A stretch of 55,924 nt of DNA from Opitutales bacterium (GCA_018700525.1 JABITN010000248.1:1-55924), one strand, 5' to 3'. Counted from the stretch's first letter, positions 1 through 9,244 are shown. The notes: generated from the sequence alone by a model not told the origin. Numbers and translations: made by a program.

Positions 1-3000
1 AGTTCCCACGTAGCTTCCGGCTATCGCTGCCTCCATACGCACCAAACCACTTTCATCGCCCGCTCGTTCGAGTAGCCTCTTCGCTCCATCGGCGAAGTGA
101 TCGGACCAATAGCGCAATTGCCGCGTTCCGGCCGCTCGGGCTAAATGATTGTCGGACTCCAGTAGTTCCCTCAGCAGGTCGGTATTGACCGCGTCGATGC
201 CGCGATAGAGCCAAATTGCCTCGAGCTGATGGTGACGATGGCGCGGATCGGAGGTATCGAGGTTCGAAACCCAGCGATCGAGCGCTTTCGCGACGTTCCC
301 AAAATCGCGATCGCGCAGCTCCCGTTTTGCCCAATAGCGATAGCGATACTCAGGGCGCTTGAGGATATTCAACAATTGGGCAACCGAAGCACCAGCGATC
401 TTCGGTGGATCCTGTAACGTCGCTCCCTTTGGAACGATTCGCCAAATACGCCCCGACTTGCGATCGCGGCGTTCATCGCGAAGCGAATACTGGGCGTGTC
501 CTTTGATTGGATTGTACCAGTCGCACACATATAATGCGCCTCGTGGACCAAAACGGATGTCGACCGGAATAAAGCTCAGATTGCTCGAGAAGATCAAATC
601 GCTCTGGTATTCCTCAACAAAACTATCCTCCTTTTCGATCCACTTGTGAATCTCGATTCGATTGTTCGGCTTGTAGCGAGCTTTGATGAATCCGCCCTTG
701 AGCTCTTCAGGCCAAAAATCGAAATCGACGAATTCATGCCCGCACGTTCCCGAATACGCGGGTATGCCGCTAGCTTTAGGATGTTGCTCGGGGTAAGGGG
801 GATTGGTTGCGTGAAACGCAGTCGCGAAGATTGGATGACTCGCGACATGATTTCCCCAGTCATCGTAGGTGACGCCCCAAGGATTTGTGTTCGGATAGGC
901 TCCAAAGGTCGTTAGGCGATGAGTTGACGGACGATAACGGAACCAGGCACTGTTTTTCGCCCGGATCGGACCATAGACAGTCTCGACCTGGCTATTGTGG
1001 AAAATCGATTCGCGAAACAGTAGATCGCCATCTGGCGTCCAGGTGAAGTCATGAAGCGCATGATGCGAATCTTCAGTACCGAACCCGGTAAATATTTTAC
1101 GGCGAAAATCAGCTTTACCGTCGCCATCGGTATCTTTGATGAAAACGAGATCGGGTTCTTCTGAGATGTAGACGCCTCCATTGCCTAAGACAAAGCTAAG
1201 CGGAATATGTAAGTCGTCAGCGAATACAGTGCTTTTGTCTGCCTTACCGTCGCCGTCCGTATCTTCGAGGATAACCAATTTGTCACTTGGAGCTTGGCCT
1301 GGATAGACATGCGGATAAGTCGTAGAGCAGCTCACCCACAAGCGACCTGCGGCATCCCAGCGCATTTGAATCGGACAGGCGATGTCGGGAAATTCTTCCT
1401 CCGAGGCGAAGAGATTTACATCGAAACGTGGATCGATTTGAAAGGCATCCAGTTCGTCCTCTGGACTCAGGTATATATTTGCCCCGCGAGCTTCATGTGT
1501 TTTCGGCAACTCGGGGACATTGGAATCGTCGATCGTCTCTGGCACTTGTCTACCAGCAGCTAAGTCCCAAATGTATTGATCTCGGTTGGCAACCATGATG
1601 TCGAAATTCCGCATAGCTGGCAGGAAATCGAGATAGCCGTAGCTCTTGTTGCGGCCACCTGTATAATAGAAAGTGTTGAGCGGACGATAGCGGTAGAAAA
1701 ACTGCTCGTTCTTTTCTACGACTGTGGCACGTATCCGCTCATTCACTTCAGGAGCCAGCTCTTCTCCAAAGGCTTTTTCGAGCAACGTCTTTCCAAATAT
1801 ATTGTAACCTTGGTCCTGCATGTGAGCTCCGTTAAAGGTCAGATCGGTTTTCGGGTTGGACATGGCGTATCGCGTAGCCTCGAATACGTCGACAAATCCA
1901 ACGCTCTCCTGAGCGGCGACTTCCGCCATTGCCTCCGTGTAGGCTGCGAGCTGCGGGTTGTTTAGGTCCGCAGCCTTTACGCCTTCGACATTCTCGTTAG
2001 CAACCGGTGAAACCAAAACGAGGCGTGGTGCCGAATCTCCATTGTAGGCTTGAGATTTCGTATGGCGCAGGAATTTTTGAAGACGATTCTTGAACTCGGG
2101 AATCGCCTCGATACCGGCGAAAGATTCGTTAAATCCGAATGCGGCGAAAATGATGTCTGCTTTCTGAGCGGTCAGGTGCTGGTCAAGGTCGCCAAAATTG
2201 TCAGGACGCGGCTGGAGATCAACTTCGTCAGCTGCCCAAGCTAAGGTTCGAACGCTGACTTTAGCATTCGGATTCGTTTGGTGAATCAGCGATTCGAAAT
2301 AGCCGAATTGACGATCTCGATCGAAGAGCGTGTTTCCAATCAGGGCAATCCGATCTCCGTTTCCGAGCTGCAATGGAAGCGTTGTAGCAACAGGCGTAGT
2401 CGCTTTCGCTCGCGGCGAAGAATCGCCGAAAATCGCGTATTGCTGCAATGCAGGATCCTTCTCTGGTTCTTTGTTTCCGGTTTTCATTCCTTTCGCATCT
2501 TTAAGCACTGGGCTTGTAGCTTTCTTAGCAGCAGCCGCGACTTTTTCGGCTTTCGCCTGCTTACTCGCCGCTTGCTTGGCCTGCGCCATGACCGCGTGCA
2601 TGTCGTGCCCCATTATGGGATGGATCGCCATCTCCGGCTTTGGAATCGAGCGATCTACAGCCCAATGGATGCCATTGATGAAGAGGCGTACGAATTCAGG
2701 ATTCTCAAATGTTTTTACGTGTCCGAGCATTGAAGTGAATACACGACCGCCCCATTGATTCTTCCATGTCCAGACAGCTGGTTGGGTCATGGTCTCGGTG
2801 AGCTGATGCGTTCCGAACGCATTTTTGACCTCGCCTACTTTCTTTGACTTGCCCGTTCCTTCGAGGATGACAATCGCGTCGTCCGGCAAGTCCGCTAGAT
2901 ACAATGTGCCGCCAGCGGTTTGAGGCGTCTTGAAATCCACATTACGTAAGATAGGATGCCGAGCCCCTTTGGGTCGTTTCACGTCAGTGGAGCCTTGCAG

Positions 3001-3465
3001 ATGAATGAAGTATTTCGATCCTAGAGCATCCCGGCCGAAGTCATCGTTCCATCGCTCAAGCGGATGACCACTTGGGTAAGCAAACGCGTGCGTGCTCGTG
3101 CGAAACCCAACAACCGGTTTCCCTGATTTCAGATAGCGTTCAATATGGCCGAGCTGATCTTTAGGGAGCGTCAGGAAACGCATGAAGAAAATCGCGATGT
3201 CCGCATCCTCGAGAATCTCTAATCCCGGAAGTCCCTTCTCGCTCTTTTCCGGATCCTCGTGAGACAGGACAAGCGTCGTTCTGAAACCGAATTTCGCTTC
3301 AAGCTGCTCAGCCAAGCCAGGCATCGTATGCTGAGGACTGTAGTGCTCCGTGCCGATTACGAAAACCGCATGCTGTTTTTCGCGCTGAGCAAACGAGCTA
3401 TTAATCGAGGTCGCAACGACGAGAATCGCCAACAGCAGACAATGGGATAATCTTGAAAACTTCAT
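1..3465 (-). CDS. PVC-type heme-binding multidomain protein (ThuA + SGNH + beta-propeller dehydrogenase domain), 3' end cut by window edge
   Basis: The reading frame is open from an ATG at 3465 to the left edge, 1155 codons with no stop, so the C-terminus lies outside the window. A short signal peptide (to about residue 26) implies export. Residues 27-265 resemble ThuA/trehalose-utilisation domains. Residues about 360-565 form an SGNH/GDSL-like fold, starting near IALIGNTLFD and ending near the NGAHMQDQGY block. Residues about 680-1000 match the PVC membrane-bound dehydrogenase type propeller, with QMRWDAAGRLWV, two D-T-D-G-D-G-K-A-D calcium-like loops and an RPSTHRL stretch. From about 1015 onwards the sequence looks like HEAT-type helices. 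Family members usually end in a cytochrome c CxxCH domain, which would be off the window. An alanine/lysine-rich linker (about 300-345) separates ThuA from SGNH. Role by family: secreted or periplasmic sugar oxidation. The substrate is unknown. Confidence 0.88.
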   Translation of the reverse strand, partial: MKFSRLSHCLLLAILVVATSINSSFAQREKQHAVFVIGTEHYSPQHTMPGLAEQLEAKFGFRTTLVLSHEDPEKSEKGLPGLEILEDADIAIFFMRFLTLPKDQLGHIERYLKSGKPVVGFRTSTHAFAYPSGHPLERWNDDFGRDALGSKYFIHLQGSTDVKRPKGARHPILRNVDFKTPQTAGGTLYLADLPDDAIVILEGTGKSKKVGEVKNAFGTHQLTETMTQPAVWTWKNQWGGRVFTSMLGHVKTFENPEFVRLFINGIHWAVDRSIPKPEMAIHPIMGHDMHAVMAQAKQAASKQAKAEKVAAAAKKATSPVLKDAKGMKTGNKEPEKDPALQQYAIFGDSSPRAKATTPVATTLPLQLGNGDRIALIGNTLFDRDRQFGYFESLIHQTNPNAKVSVRTLAWAADEVDLQPRPDNFGDLDQHLTAQKADIIFAAFGFNESFAGIEAIPEFKNRLQKFLRHTKSQAYNGDSAPRLVLVSPVANENVEGVKAADLNNPQLAAYTEAMAEVAAQESVGFVDVFEATRYAMSNPKTDLTFNGAHMQDQGYNIFGKTLLEKAFGEELAPEVNERIRATVVEKNEQFFYRYRPLNTFYYTGGRNKSYGYLDFLPAMRNFDIMVANRDQYIWDLAAGRQVPETIDDSNVPELPKTHEARGANIYLSPEDELDAFQIDPRFDVNLFASEEEFPDIACPIQMRWDAAGRLWVSCSTTYPHVYPGQAPSDKLVILEDTDGDGKADKSTVFADDLHIPLSFVLGNGGVYISEEPDLVFIKDTDGDGKADFRRKIFTGFGTEDSHHALHDFTWTPDGDLLFRESIFHNSQVETVYGPIRAKNSAWFRYRPSTHRLTTFGAYPNTNPWGVTYDDWGNHVASHPIFATAFHATNPPYPEQHPKASGIPAYSGTCGHEFVDFDFWPEELKGGFIKARYKPNNRIEIHKWIEKEDSFVEEYQSDLIFSSNLSFIPVDIRFGPRGALYVCDWYNPIKGHAQYSLRDERRDRKSGRIWRIVPKGATLQDPPKIAGASVAQLLNILKRPEYRYRYWAKRELRDRDFGNVAKALDRWVSNLDTSDPRHRHHQLEAIWLYRGIDAVNTDLLRELLESDNHLARAAGTRQLRYWSDHFADGAKRLLERAGDESGLVRMEAAIAGSYVGT

Positions 3466-3560
3466 ATGAATAAAATACGTGTTTCGCAGAGAAAAGTCAT
3501 TGGGCATGTACATGATCTGTAAACAGAATTTAACAGGTTTGATGATTTTAGAAATGTTTG

Positions 3561-3631
3561 CCCGCAGATTGCTCGGATTATCATAGATGAGGAACATCAA
3601 GGTATCTGTGATAATCCGAGCAATCTGTGGG
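3561..3631. repeat. Near-perfect inverted repeat, 28-nt arms
   Basis: Arms 3561-3588 and 3604-3631 are reverse complements with about two mismatches and a 15-nt loop. The shared core is gctcggattatca / tgataatccgagc. It starts 7 bases beyond the stop of the PepSY gene ending at 3638 and lies upstream of the PVC gene starting at 3465. It could act as an intercistronic terminator hairpin. No U-tract is seen, so a mobile palindromic (REP/MITE-like) element is at least as likely. Confidence 0.75.
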
Positions 3632-3637
3632 AAAACC

Positions 3638-4165
3638 TCAACTCCGCTTCACTACGATCCTAAACGTCACTCCAATGCTCAAAGCATCGATGCTAATGCT
3701 CCAAAGGATTGTCGGTAGCCAATCGCGCTTGGATTCCTTCTCTCGCCAAATCGGACGGACTCCGGAAAAGGTATGGAGGTTTCTTAACATCTGGTCGAAG
3801 TTGCCTTCAACATGGGTGACTTTGGCAACCTTGGTTTCCAAATTGACATTAACAAACGTCAGCTCGTCAGGACGCATCGCAACGAATCCGAATACACCTG
3901 CTTTCGGAGCGCCTTGAAAGAGCGCTTCCCCTTTCAGCTCCAGCTGATCCATCAAGTGCCGGGCTTTCGTGATTTGATCGCCCCCATCCAGCATATCAAC
4001 GGGCTTGTCCACCGAAGTTCGCTCGGGTTTACCATGAAACCATTCTGGGTGGTTCAGAAAGAGTCCGGAGACGCAGAAGATCCAAAGAAAGAGGAGGAGA
4101 AATAGACCCAGGTAAATATGGTTCTTTTTATTCCATTTTTCAAATACAGCTGAATTCGTCTTCAT
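3638..4165 (-). CDS. PepSY-associated membrane protein, apparently short at the C-terminus
   Basis: A 175-residue product starting at MKTNSAVFEKWNKK; upstream in-frame codons belong to the preceding gene. One N-terminal membrane helix (IYLGLFLLLFLWIFCVSG) is followed by a periplasmic domain with a histidine-rich stretch near the HTFSGVRPIW motif, typical of PepSY-TM proteins. The frame ends in WSISIDALSIGVTF plus a short basic tail. Relatives normally continue through a full second helix ending in a G-L-Y-L-W like motif, so the C-terminus looks truncated, and the stop sits 7 bases from a 71-bp palindrome. The start overlaps the stop of the upstream PepSY gene by ATGA, implying translational coupling. 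The family is linked to iron or metal-chelate uptake and reductase-like functions; the role here is unknown. Confidence 0.7.
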   Translation of the reverse strand: MKTNSAVFEKWNKKNHIYLGLFLLLFLWIFCVSGLFLNHPEWFHGKPERTSVDKPVDMLDGGDQITKARHLMDQLELKGEALFQGAPKAGVFGFVAMRPDELTFVNVNLETKVAKVTHVEGNFDQMLRNLHTFSGVRPIWREKESKRDWLPTILWSISIDALSIGVTFRIVVKRS

Positions 4166-4719
4166 AAGGCAATCAGTCCGTACAGAATTACAAAAAAAGC
4201 GACCGCTCCAGAACCAAGCGCCAGTATGTCGGCTTTCCGTTCGGCCCTTAGGACCGTCCACATGTAGATCCCCGATAGCGTGAGGAACAGAGCGATGTAG
4301 ACCGTGCCATCCGCTACCCATCCCCACGCTTTAGAGAAAATCCACGTTGGGTGTTTGTGAGGACCTGGGTTCAGGTGCAAGTAACGCAAAGTATCGATGA
4401 ATCCAAACGAACGATTGGCTATCAATACTTCCTTTTTCTCGATATCGACCGTGACGAATTTCACGTTTCCTGGCTTGGAAATATTGATCGTCGTTTTGCC
4501 ATTGCGGAATTTTCCACGATCAAAGACTTCCCCTGCGAAATTCAATTGATCCAACCCGTCGGCTACAAGCGCTTCGCCTTCTAGCCCTTCAGCCAACTCA
4601 ATCGGTGCCGTCGTTTTGCTTTCTACAGGACTCGGTTTCATCCGGCGATTCAGTAGGATTGTGCTAACGGCGAAGATTAGTAGAAATGGACTAACGATCA
4701 GTCCGAGATAAAGGTGCAG
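4162..4719 (-). CDS. PepSY-domain membrane protein with an in-frame TAA near the N-terminus (possibly a pseudogene)
   Basis: The frame encodes a typical PepSY-TM protein: a first helix in the HLYLGLIVSPFLLIF region, a periplasmic domain with TVDIEKKEVL and a HLNPGPHKHP segment, and two C-terminal helices (GTVYIALFLTLSGIYMW and the last about 20 residues). The first ATG (4641) lies after helix 1, which would remove the conserved HRxLG-type start of the family. The homologous frame continues upstream to a TAA at 4720-4722, and beyond the stop it still reads like family sequence (KRCYHWNR, stop, LHLYLGLIV). Translation would need CTG at 4719, the internal ATG at 4641, or readthrough. A point nonsense mutation is the simplest reading. 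The 3' end overlaps the next PepSY gene by four bases. Confidence 0.6.
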   Translation of the reverse strand: MHLYLGLIVSPFLLIFAVSTILLNRRMKPSPVESKTTAPIELAEGLEGEALVADGLDQLNFAGEVFDRGKFRNGKTTINISKPGNVKFVTVDIEKKEVLIANRSFGFIDTLRYLHLNPGPHKHPTWIFSKAWGWVADGTVYIALFLTLSGIYMWTVLRAERKADILALGSGAVAFFVILYGLIAL

Positions 4720-4779
4720 TTAACGATTCCAGTGATAGCACCGTTTCGCCTTTCGGGAACCTTGAGCCAGGTAGCTTAA

Positions 4780-6234
4780 TTAAAGCTTCGCGAGCGTAGG
4801 AATTTTGAAACCAAGATTGTTTTCGTCCTTCATTAGCCTATTGGCCTTGCCCGCAAGTTTGCCGACATGTTTCTCGGCCGTTGGATCGAACTCCAACCAT
4901 GGACCGACCGTGTACTGTTCGCCGTCCTTGGCCATGCCTACGCCACCCGCCATTAGATCATGCAGCTTTCCGAAGTGTTCGTTAGCATCTTCATTGTCGC
5001 CGAAACGGCCCGCTCTTTTATTGAACGGGACTGATCTGCCCAGGCGATAGGAATTATTCATCAAGTGGCCAAGAACACATCCATAGTGAGCGTCAGCCGC
5101 ATTGCCGTTCGCCATCTCGGGATCGCCCGCCCGACAAGCCGCAATGAAACTGGTCCAATTGCCGCCCGGCGTTACGTCGCCTGGCTCTATATCTATTTTC
5201 TCTCCAGTAGAACTCCCTTTGGCGTAGTATAGTTCGCGAATAATTTTTCCGCCATCTTCGAAATAATACTCGTTCTCCACCTGACGCTCGTAGCCTTCGT
5301 AGTCGACGTTTCGCACGTTAAAGAGCGTGTACTGACCATTCGGATACTGTGCGATACCAAACATCGTATTGGGAGTCTCCCCTTGATCTTGCCATTGAAA
5401 GCGACCCCCGATTGCCATCGCCCGAACGGGATGCGTCTGGTCTTTGTCGATCGCCCAGCGAGCCACATCTAATTGATGAGTGCCTTGATTGTTCAATTCG
5501 CCATTACCTGTGCGCCAAAACCAGTGCCAGTTGTAGTGAGCGAGATTCGCATTGTAGGAATCGATGATGGCAGGCCCTTTCCATAGATTCCAGTCAAGGT
5601 TCTTAGGAGAAGTGCCGGGAGACTTGAATCCAATGCCCTTGCGCGGCTTGCAGGCGTATCCATAGGAAATCTTCAGTTTGCCGAAATGTCCGGCGTGAAT
5701 CATTTCGTGCAATCCAGCAATCTGCTCGCTGCTCCTTCGCTGCGTTCCGTGCTGAACCACTACGCCGTATTTTTTCTGAGCCTCCATGGCGATACGACCT
5801 TCCGTGATGTCATGACTCATGGGCTTCTCGACATAAACGTGCTTGCCGGCCTGGGCGCCCCAAATGGTCATCAAAGAGTGCCAGTGATTCGGGGTGGCAA
5901 TCGAAATCGCATCGAGATTCTTGTCCTCCAACGCCTTGCGAACATCGCTTAAACCTTTGGTCGTAAAACGACCTTCCGCTTTTAGTTGCAGATCCTTGAG
6001 GCGCGCCGCCAGCACATTTTTATCAGGATCAATCAAATAAGCGATCTCGACGTTAGGCTGTTCTAACCAACCGGCAATGTGGCTTTTGCCGCGACCATTT
6101 AAACCGACGACCGCGATACGAAGACGATCATTCGCTCCGAATACTTTACCGGACGCTTGAGTACCCGCTAGCAGTAGCGAAGTGCCGGCCATCGATGTAT
6201 TTTGCAGAAAACGACGACGTGAAATATGAGACAT
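4780..6234 (-). CDS. Gfo/Idh/MocA family oxidoreductase, Tat-exported
   Basis: A 484-residue protein that begins with a twin-arginine signal (SRRRFLQNTSMAGTS), so it is probably exported folded with its nucleotide bound. The Rossmann fold starts at residues 39-52 with VVGLNGRGKSH. The catalytic EKP triplet is at 136-138 (YVEKPMSHD). The C-terminal sheet domain includes NNQGTHQLDVARW, the substrate-side histidine motif seen in this PVC subgroup. Family members oxidise or reduce sugar hydroxyls with NAD(P). A family of Tat-secreted Gfo/Idh proteins is characteristic of Planctomycetota and Verrucomicrobiota. It lies upstream of the PepSY pair on the same strand (about 60 bp to the PepSY frame) and divergent from the DUF6807 gene. 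The substrate cannot be read from sequence. Confidence 0.92.
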   Translation of the reverse strand: MSHISRRRFLQNTSMAGTSLLLAGTQASGKVFGANDRLRIAVVGLNGRGKSHIAGWLEQPNVEIAYLIDPDKNVLAARLKDLQLKAEGRFTTKGLSDVRKALEDKNLDAISIATPNHWHSLMTIWGAQAGKHVYVEKPMSHDITEGRIAMEAQKKYGVVVQHGTQRRSSEQIAGLHEMIHAGHFGKLKISYGYACKPRKGIGFKSPGTSPKNLDWNLWKGPAIIDSYNANLAHYNWHWFWRTGNGELNNQGTHQLDVARWAIDKDQTHPVRAMAIGGRFQWQDQGETPNTMFGIAQYPNGQYTLFNVRNVDYEGYERQVENEYYFEDGGKIIRELYYAKGSSTGEKIDIEPGDVTPGGNWTSFIAACRAGDPEMANGNAADAHYGCVLGHLMNNSYRLGRSVPFNKRAGRFGDNEDANEHFGKLHDLMAGGVGMAKDGEQYTVGPWLEFDPTAEKHVGKLAGKANRLMKDENNLGFKIPTLAKL

Positions 6235-6436
6235 AAACGGGAAAGGTTCAGGGATTAAAACAAAACTTTATAGAATTGTGAATTTTGAGCTCATTCAGTC
6301 GAGCCAATACCGCACGATGAAGTTAACCCGTGCAGCCAATAATTGGACATTCCTGAGGGGCTCCCGCATCCGTCGTTGTCCATCAGTCCTTAAAGCTCGA
6401 CGCCGAACCACTTGAAAGCGATTTTAAGAGCACCCC

Positions 6437-7417
6437 ATGAATAAGATTCGCCTCACACGCCTCCACCTCATTCTTCCTCTCGTAGCCACGAGCATCGTTC
6501 TGGCGTCATGCCGAAGCGGGCCCAGCTTTTCCATCGAAGAAGACACTGACTCGATCGTCATAAAGCAAGGTTCGCAAAATATTCTGCGCTACAACAAAAG
6601 CGTCCAAAAGGCTCCTGCCGGAATTGACGCTATAAACGATCGCAGCGGATACATTCATCCGATTTTCACGCCTACTGGACAGATCGCGACGGGCGACTTC
6701 TCCGAAGACCATCCCCACCAACATGGATTGTTCATGGCTTGGACCAACACGACCTACCGTGAGCAATTCGTAGACTTTTGGAATCCGAAGGAAAAAGTGG
6801 GCCGCGTTGAGTTCGCCGAAACGCTCACAACGACAACAAACAGCGACAGCGTATCCTTCTCCGTCCGTCACAATCACGTAGCGATCATCAAGGGCACCGA
6901 GGAGCAGGTTTTAACGGAGACCTGGACCGTGACCGCTCGCGAAACGATTGGAGAGCATTTTCTATTCGACGTGGAGAGCGCTCAACAATTGGTCGGCACC
7001 GCCCCGCTCATACTCAATGAATACCGCTATGGCGGCATGGCATTGCGCGGAAGCAATGAATGGACCAAAATCCCTGCGAACCCCGATGGGACTAGCGACT
7101 TTTTGACCGACGAAGGCAAGGAGCGCATCGAAGGCAATCACACCAAGGTGCATTGGGTCCGAATGAGCGGCATCATCGACGGCGAACCGGCATCGATAAC
7201 CGTCCTCAATCACCCAAGTAATTTTCGCTCTCCGCAAACCGCACGAATACATCCAAAGATGCCCTACTTCGTTTTCTCTCCAATGGTTGAAGGCCCTTTT
7301 TCGATTCAGCCAGGCGAGACTTACACTTCGCTGTATCGCTACCTGATCACCTCTAACGTGCCGGATCCGGATTGGATCAACGAGCAGTGGCAGGAATTTG
7401 TGGAAACTACTAATTGA
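6437..7417 (+). CDS. DUF6807 (PmoA-like) lipoprotein
   Basis: A 326-residue protein with a lipoprotein signal (VLASC, cysteine at about residue 25), so it is anchored in a membrane. Diagnostic DUF6807 features are the SGYIHPIFTPTGQ segment, the DHPHQHGLFMAW metal-like histidine cluster at about 93-105, the NEYRYGGMALRG region and a late FSIQPGETYTSLYRYL segment. The family is common in PVC and Bacteroidota sugar-degradation loci, beside Gfo/Idh enzymes. The older name PmoA comes from a misannotation and does not imply methane oxidation. Two sulfatases follow on the same strand after gaps of 41 and 70 bp, so a three-gene transcription unit is likely. Its reaction is not known to me. Confidence 0.85.
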   Translation: MNKIRLTRLHLILPLVATSIVLASCRSGPSFSIEEDTDSIVIKQGSQNILRYNKSVQKAPAGIDAINDRSGYIHPIFTPTGQIATGDFSEDHPHQHGLFMAWTNTTYREQFVDFWNPKEKVGRVEFAETLTTTTNSDSVSFSVRHNHVAIIKGTEEQVLTETWTVTARETIGEHFLFDVESAQQLVGTAPLILNEYRYGGMALRGSNEWTKIPANPDGTSDFLTDEGKERIEGNHTKVHWVRMSGIIDGEPASITVLNHPSNFRSPQTARIHPKMPYFVFSPMVEGPFSIQPGETYTSLYRYLITSNVPDPDWINEQWQEFVETTN

Positions 7418-7458
7418 TCTACTAGTCCAAAATCTCTCAAATCACGATAATACCGATT

Positions 7459-9174
7459 ATGTGCTACAAACGCCCCCCCATCTCTACTCTACCCTTCTAT
7501 GCAAGTATTCTCACTGCACTTGGCCTATCGCTCGCCGTTTTGCCGACCGATTTAGCAGCCGCCAACGCTCAAAAACCGAATATCCTCTATATCACGATTG
7601 ATGATATGAATGACTGGATTGGCTGCCTCGATGGCCACCCACAGGTCAAGACCCCCAATATCGATCGATTAGCCAAGCGCGGCCTTCTTTTCACTAACGC
7701 TCATTGCGTGGTGCCGGCATGTAGCGGATCGCGAGCCGCCAATTGGACAGGGCTCCTCCCGATTCACAACGGGGTCTACGGGAATGGACAGAAGCTCGAA
7801 AAAACGATGCCCGATGCTCAACTTCTTCCACTGGATCTTCAGCAACAGGGCTACTACACGATGGGAACCGGAAAGCTGCTTCATGGTAAAAGCAACCGGA
7901 TGCTCAACGAAAGTGGTCCGGTCTACAACAAGTGGCGTCCCATCCTTGATGAAGAATTGAAAATCAGCGAAGCGGAACTCAAGGCTGGTGGTCCTTACGT
8001 CAAACACGAGATTCCTCGTTTAGGGATCACAATGCCTCTCAATCAAATGCCCCGAGACAGGAAACCCTATTCTTCGACAATAGATTCGTTCGACTGGGGA
8101 GTCATCGATCGACCCGAGTCGGAATGGACAGATACGCAATCCGCTGACTGGGCCGTCGAAAAGCTCGGACAATCCTATGACAAGCCCTTCATGCTGGGCG
8201 TGGGATTTTATCGTCCCCATCAACCGCTTTGGGCTCCGAAAAAGTATCACGACATGTATCCACCAGAGTCGGTTGTATTGCCGAAAGTTCCCGAAGGCGA
8301 CCTCGACGATGTTTCCCAAACGGCTCAAGACCTAGGCCGCTACGCACTCACGAGTGGGGCCCATAGTACTACCTCCGAAAATGGACAATGGCGCAATGCT
8401 GTCAGCGCCTACCTAGCTTGTATTTCATTTGTGGATGCTCAATTGGGTAAAGTGCTCGGCGCATTGGACAAATCCAAACATGCCAACAATACCATGATCG
8501 TCCTCTGGACTGACCATGGATGGCAATTGGGCGAAAAGGAACATTGGGGCAAGTTTACGGCATGGGAGCGCTCAACACGCGTCCCGTTGATAATAACTCC
8601 ACCTAAAAATGCTCGTCCAATAGGGTTTAAGCCCAACAAGCGTAGTCACAAGGCAGTCTCTCTGCTCGACGTGTACCCCACAGTTATAGACATGCTTGGA
8701 TTGAAGAAGAGAGACGATCTCGACGGTCATTCACTCATGCCCCTGCTTTCGGATCCCAGAGCGGAATGGGTGCACGTAGCCATGTCAACCGTTGGACGCG
8801 GTACGCACACGGTTCGCCACTCTCGTTGGCGCTACACGAGGTACTTCGACGGCACTCAGGAATTATACGATCACAAGAACGACCCCAACGAGTGGACTAA
8901 CCTAATCGGCGATCCCGAACGTGCGAATCTCGTACGTTGGCTATCCAAGAAGATTCCAGAAGACAAAATCTATAGCCACTTTGTACGCTACGGTGACTTC
9001 AAGGCAGTAGTACCCGCCGACGGATCACCGCTGATGCTCTATGGACCCAAAGTAGAAATGTTTGCCGAATCTAAAGACGTATCCAGCGGCTTCCCAGAGA
9101 TCGCGTCGCATATAGAGAAGTACCTATCGAAGAATCCCAAAGCGCCAAAACATCTAAACCTGGATACGCTTTGA
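7459..9174 (+). CDS. Sulfatase, secreted, with atypical C-S-G-S-R active-site motif
   Basis: A 571-residue alkaline-phosphatase-superfamily sulfatase. A hydrophobic signal peptide occupies residues 10-36. The metal-binding aspartates are in ITIDDMNDW (48-49). A later metal site is TDHGWQLGEKEHWGK. The formylglycine motif reads C88-S-G-S-R92; the usual form is C-x-P/A-S-R. The cysteine and arginine are kept but the third position is glycine, which may affect recognition by the maturation enzyme (FGE or anSME; neither is in this window). The body resembles choline-/iduronate-sulfatase-like PVC enzymes. It probably removes sulfate from a sugar in the periplasm. It sits 41 bp downstream of the DUF6807 gene and shares its strand with the next sulfatase. 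Confidence 0.9.
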   Translation: MCYKRPPISTLPFYASILTALGLSLAVLPTDLAAANAQKPNILYITIDDMNDWIGCLDGHPQVKTPNIDRLAKRGLLFTNAHCVVPACSGSRAANWTGLLPIHNGVYGNGQKLEKTMPDAQLLPLDLQQQGYYTMGTGKLLHGKSNRMLNESGPVYNKWRPILDEELKISEAELKAGGPYVKHEIPRLGITMPLNQMPRDRKPYSSTIDSFDWGVIDRPESEWTDTQSADWAVEKLGQSYDKPFMLGVGFYRPHQPLWAPKKYHDMYPPESVVLPKVPEGDLDDVSQTAQDLGRYALTSGAHSTTSENGQWRNAVSAYLACISFVDAQLGKVLGALDKSKHANNTMIVLWTDHGWQLGEKEHWGKFTAWERSTRVPLIITPPKNARPIGFKPNKRSHKAVSLLDVYPTVIDMLGLKKRDDLDGHSLMPLLSDPRAEWVHVAMSTVGRGTHTVRHSRWRYTRYFDGTQELYDHKNDPNEWTNLIGDPERANLVRWLSKKIPEDKIYSHFVRYGDFKAVVPADGSPLMLYGPKVEMFAESKDVSSGFPEIASHIEKYLSKNPKAPKHLNLDTL

Positions 9175-9244
9175 GTTTGACTGATCGTACGGAAAAGGCT
9201 GACGTTTGACACAATCTTCTCACTTTTCCTGCACCATTTTTAGC

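Noticed and set aside
53-2758. Several plus- and minus-strand open frames inside the first gene (for example 2278-2733 and 1576-1965)
   Set aside because: They are antisense or shifted shadows of the long PVC gene and have no signal, motif or spacing of their own.
6437-7417. Particulate methane monooxygenase subunit A as suggested by the name PmoA
   Set aside because: The protein is a soluble-type DUF6807 lipoprotein without the membrane helices of methane monooxygenase.
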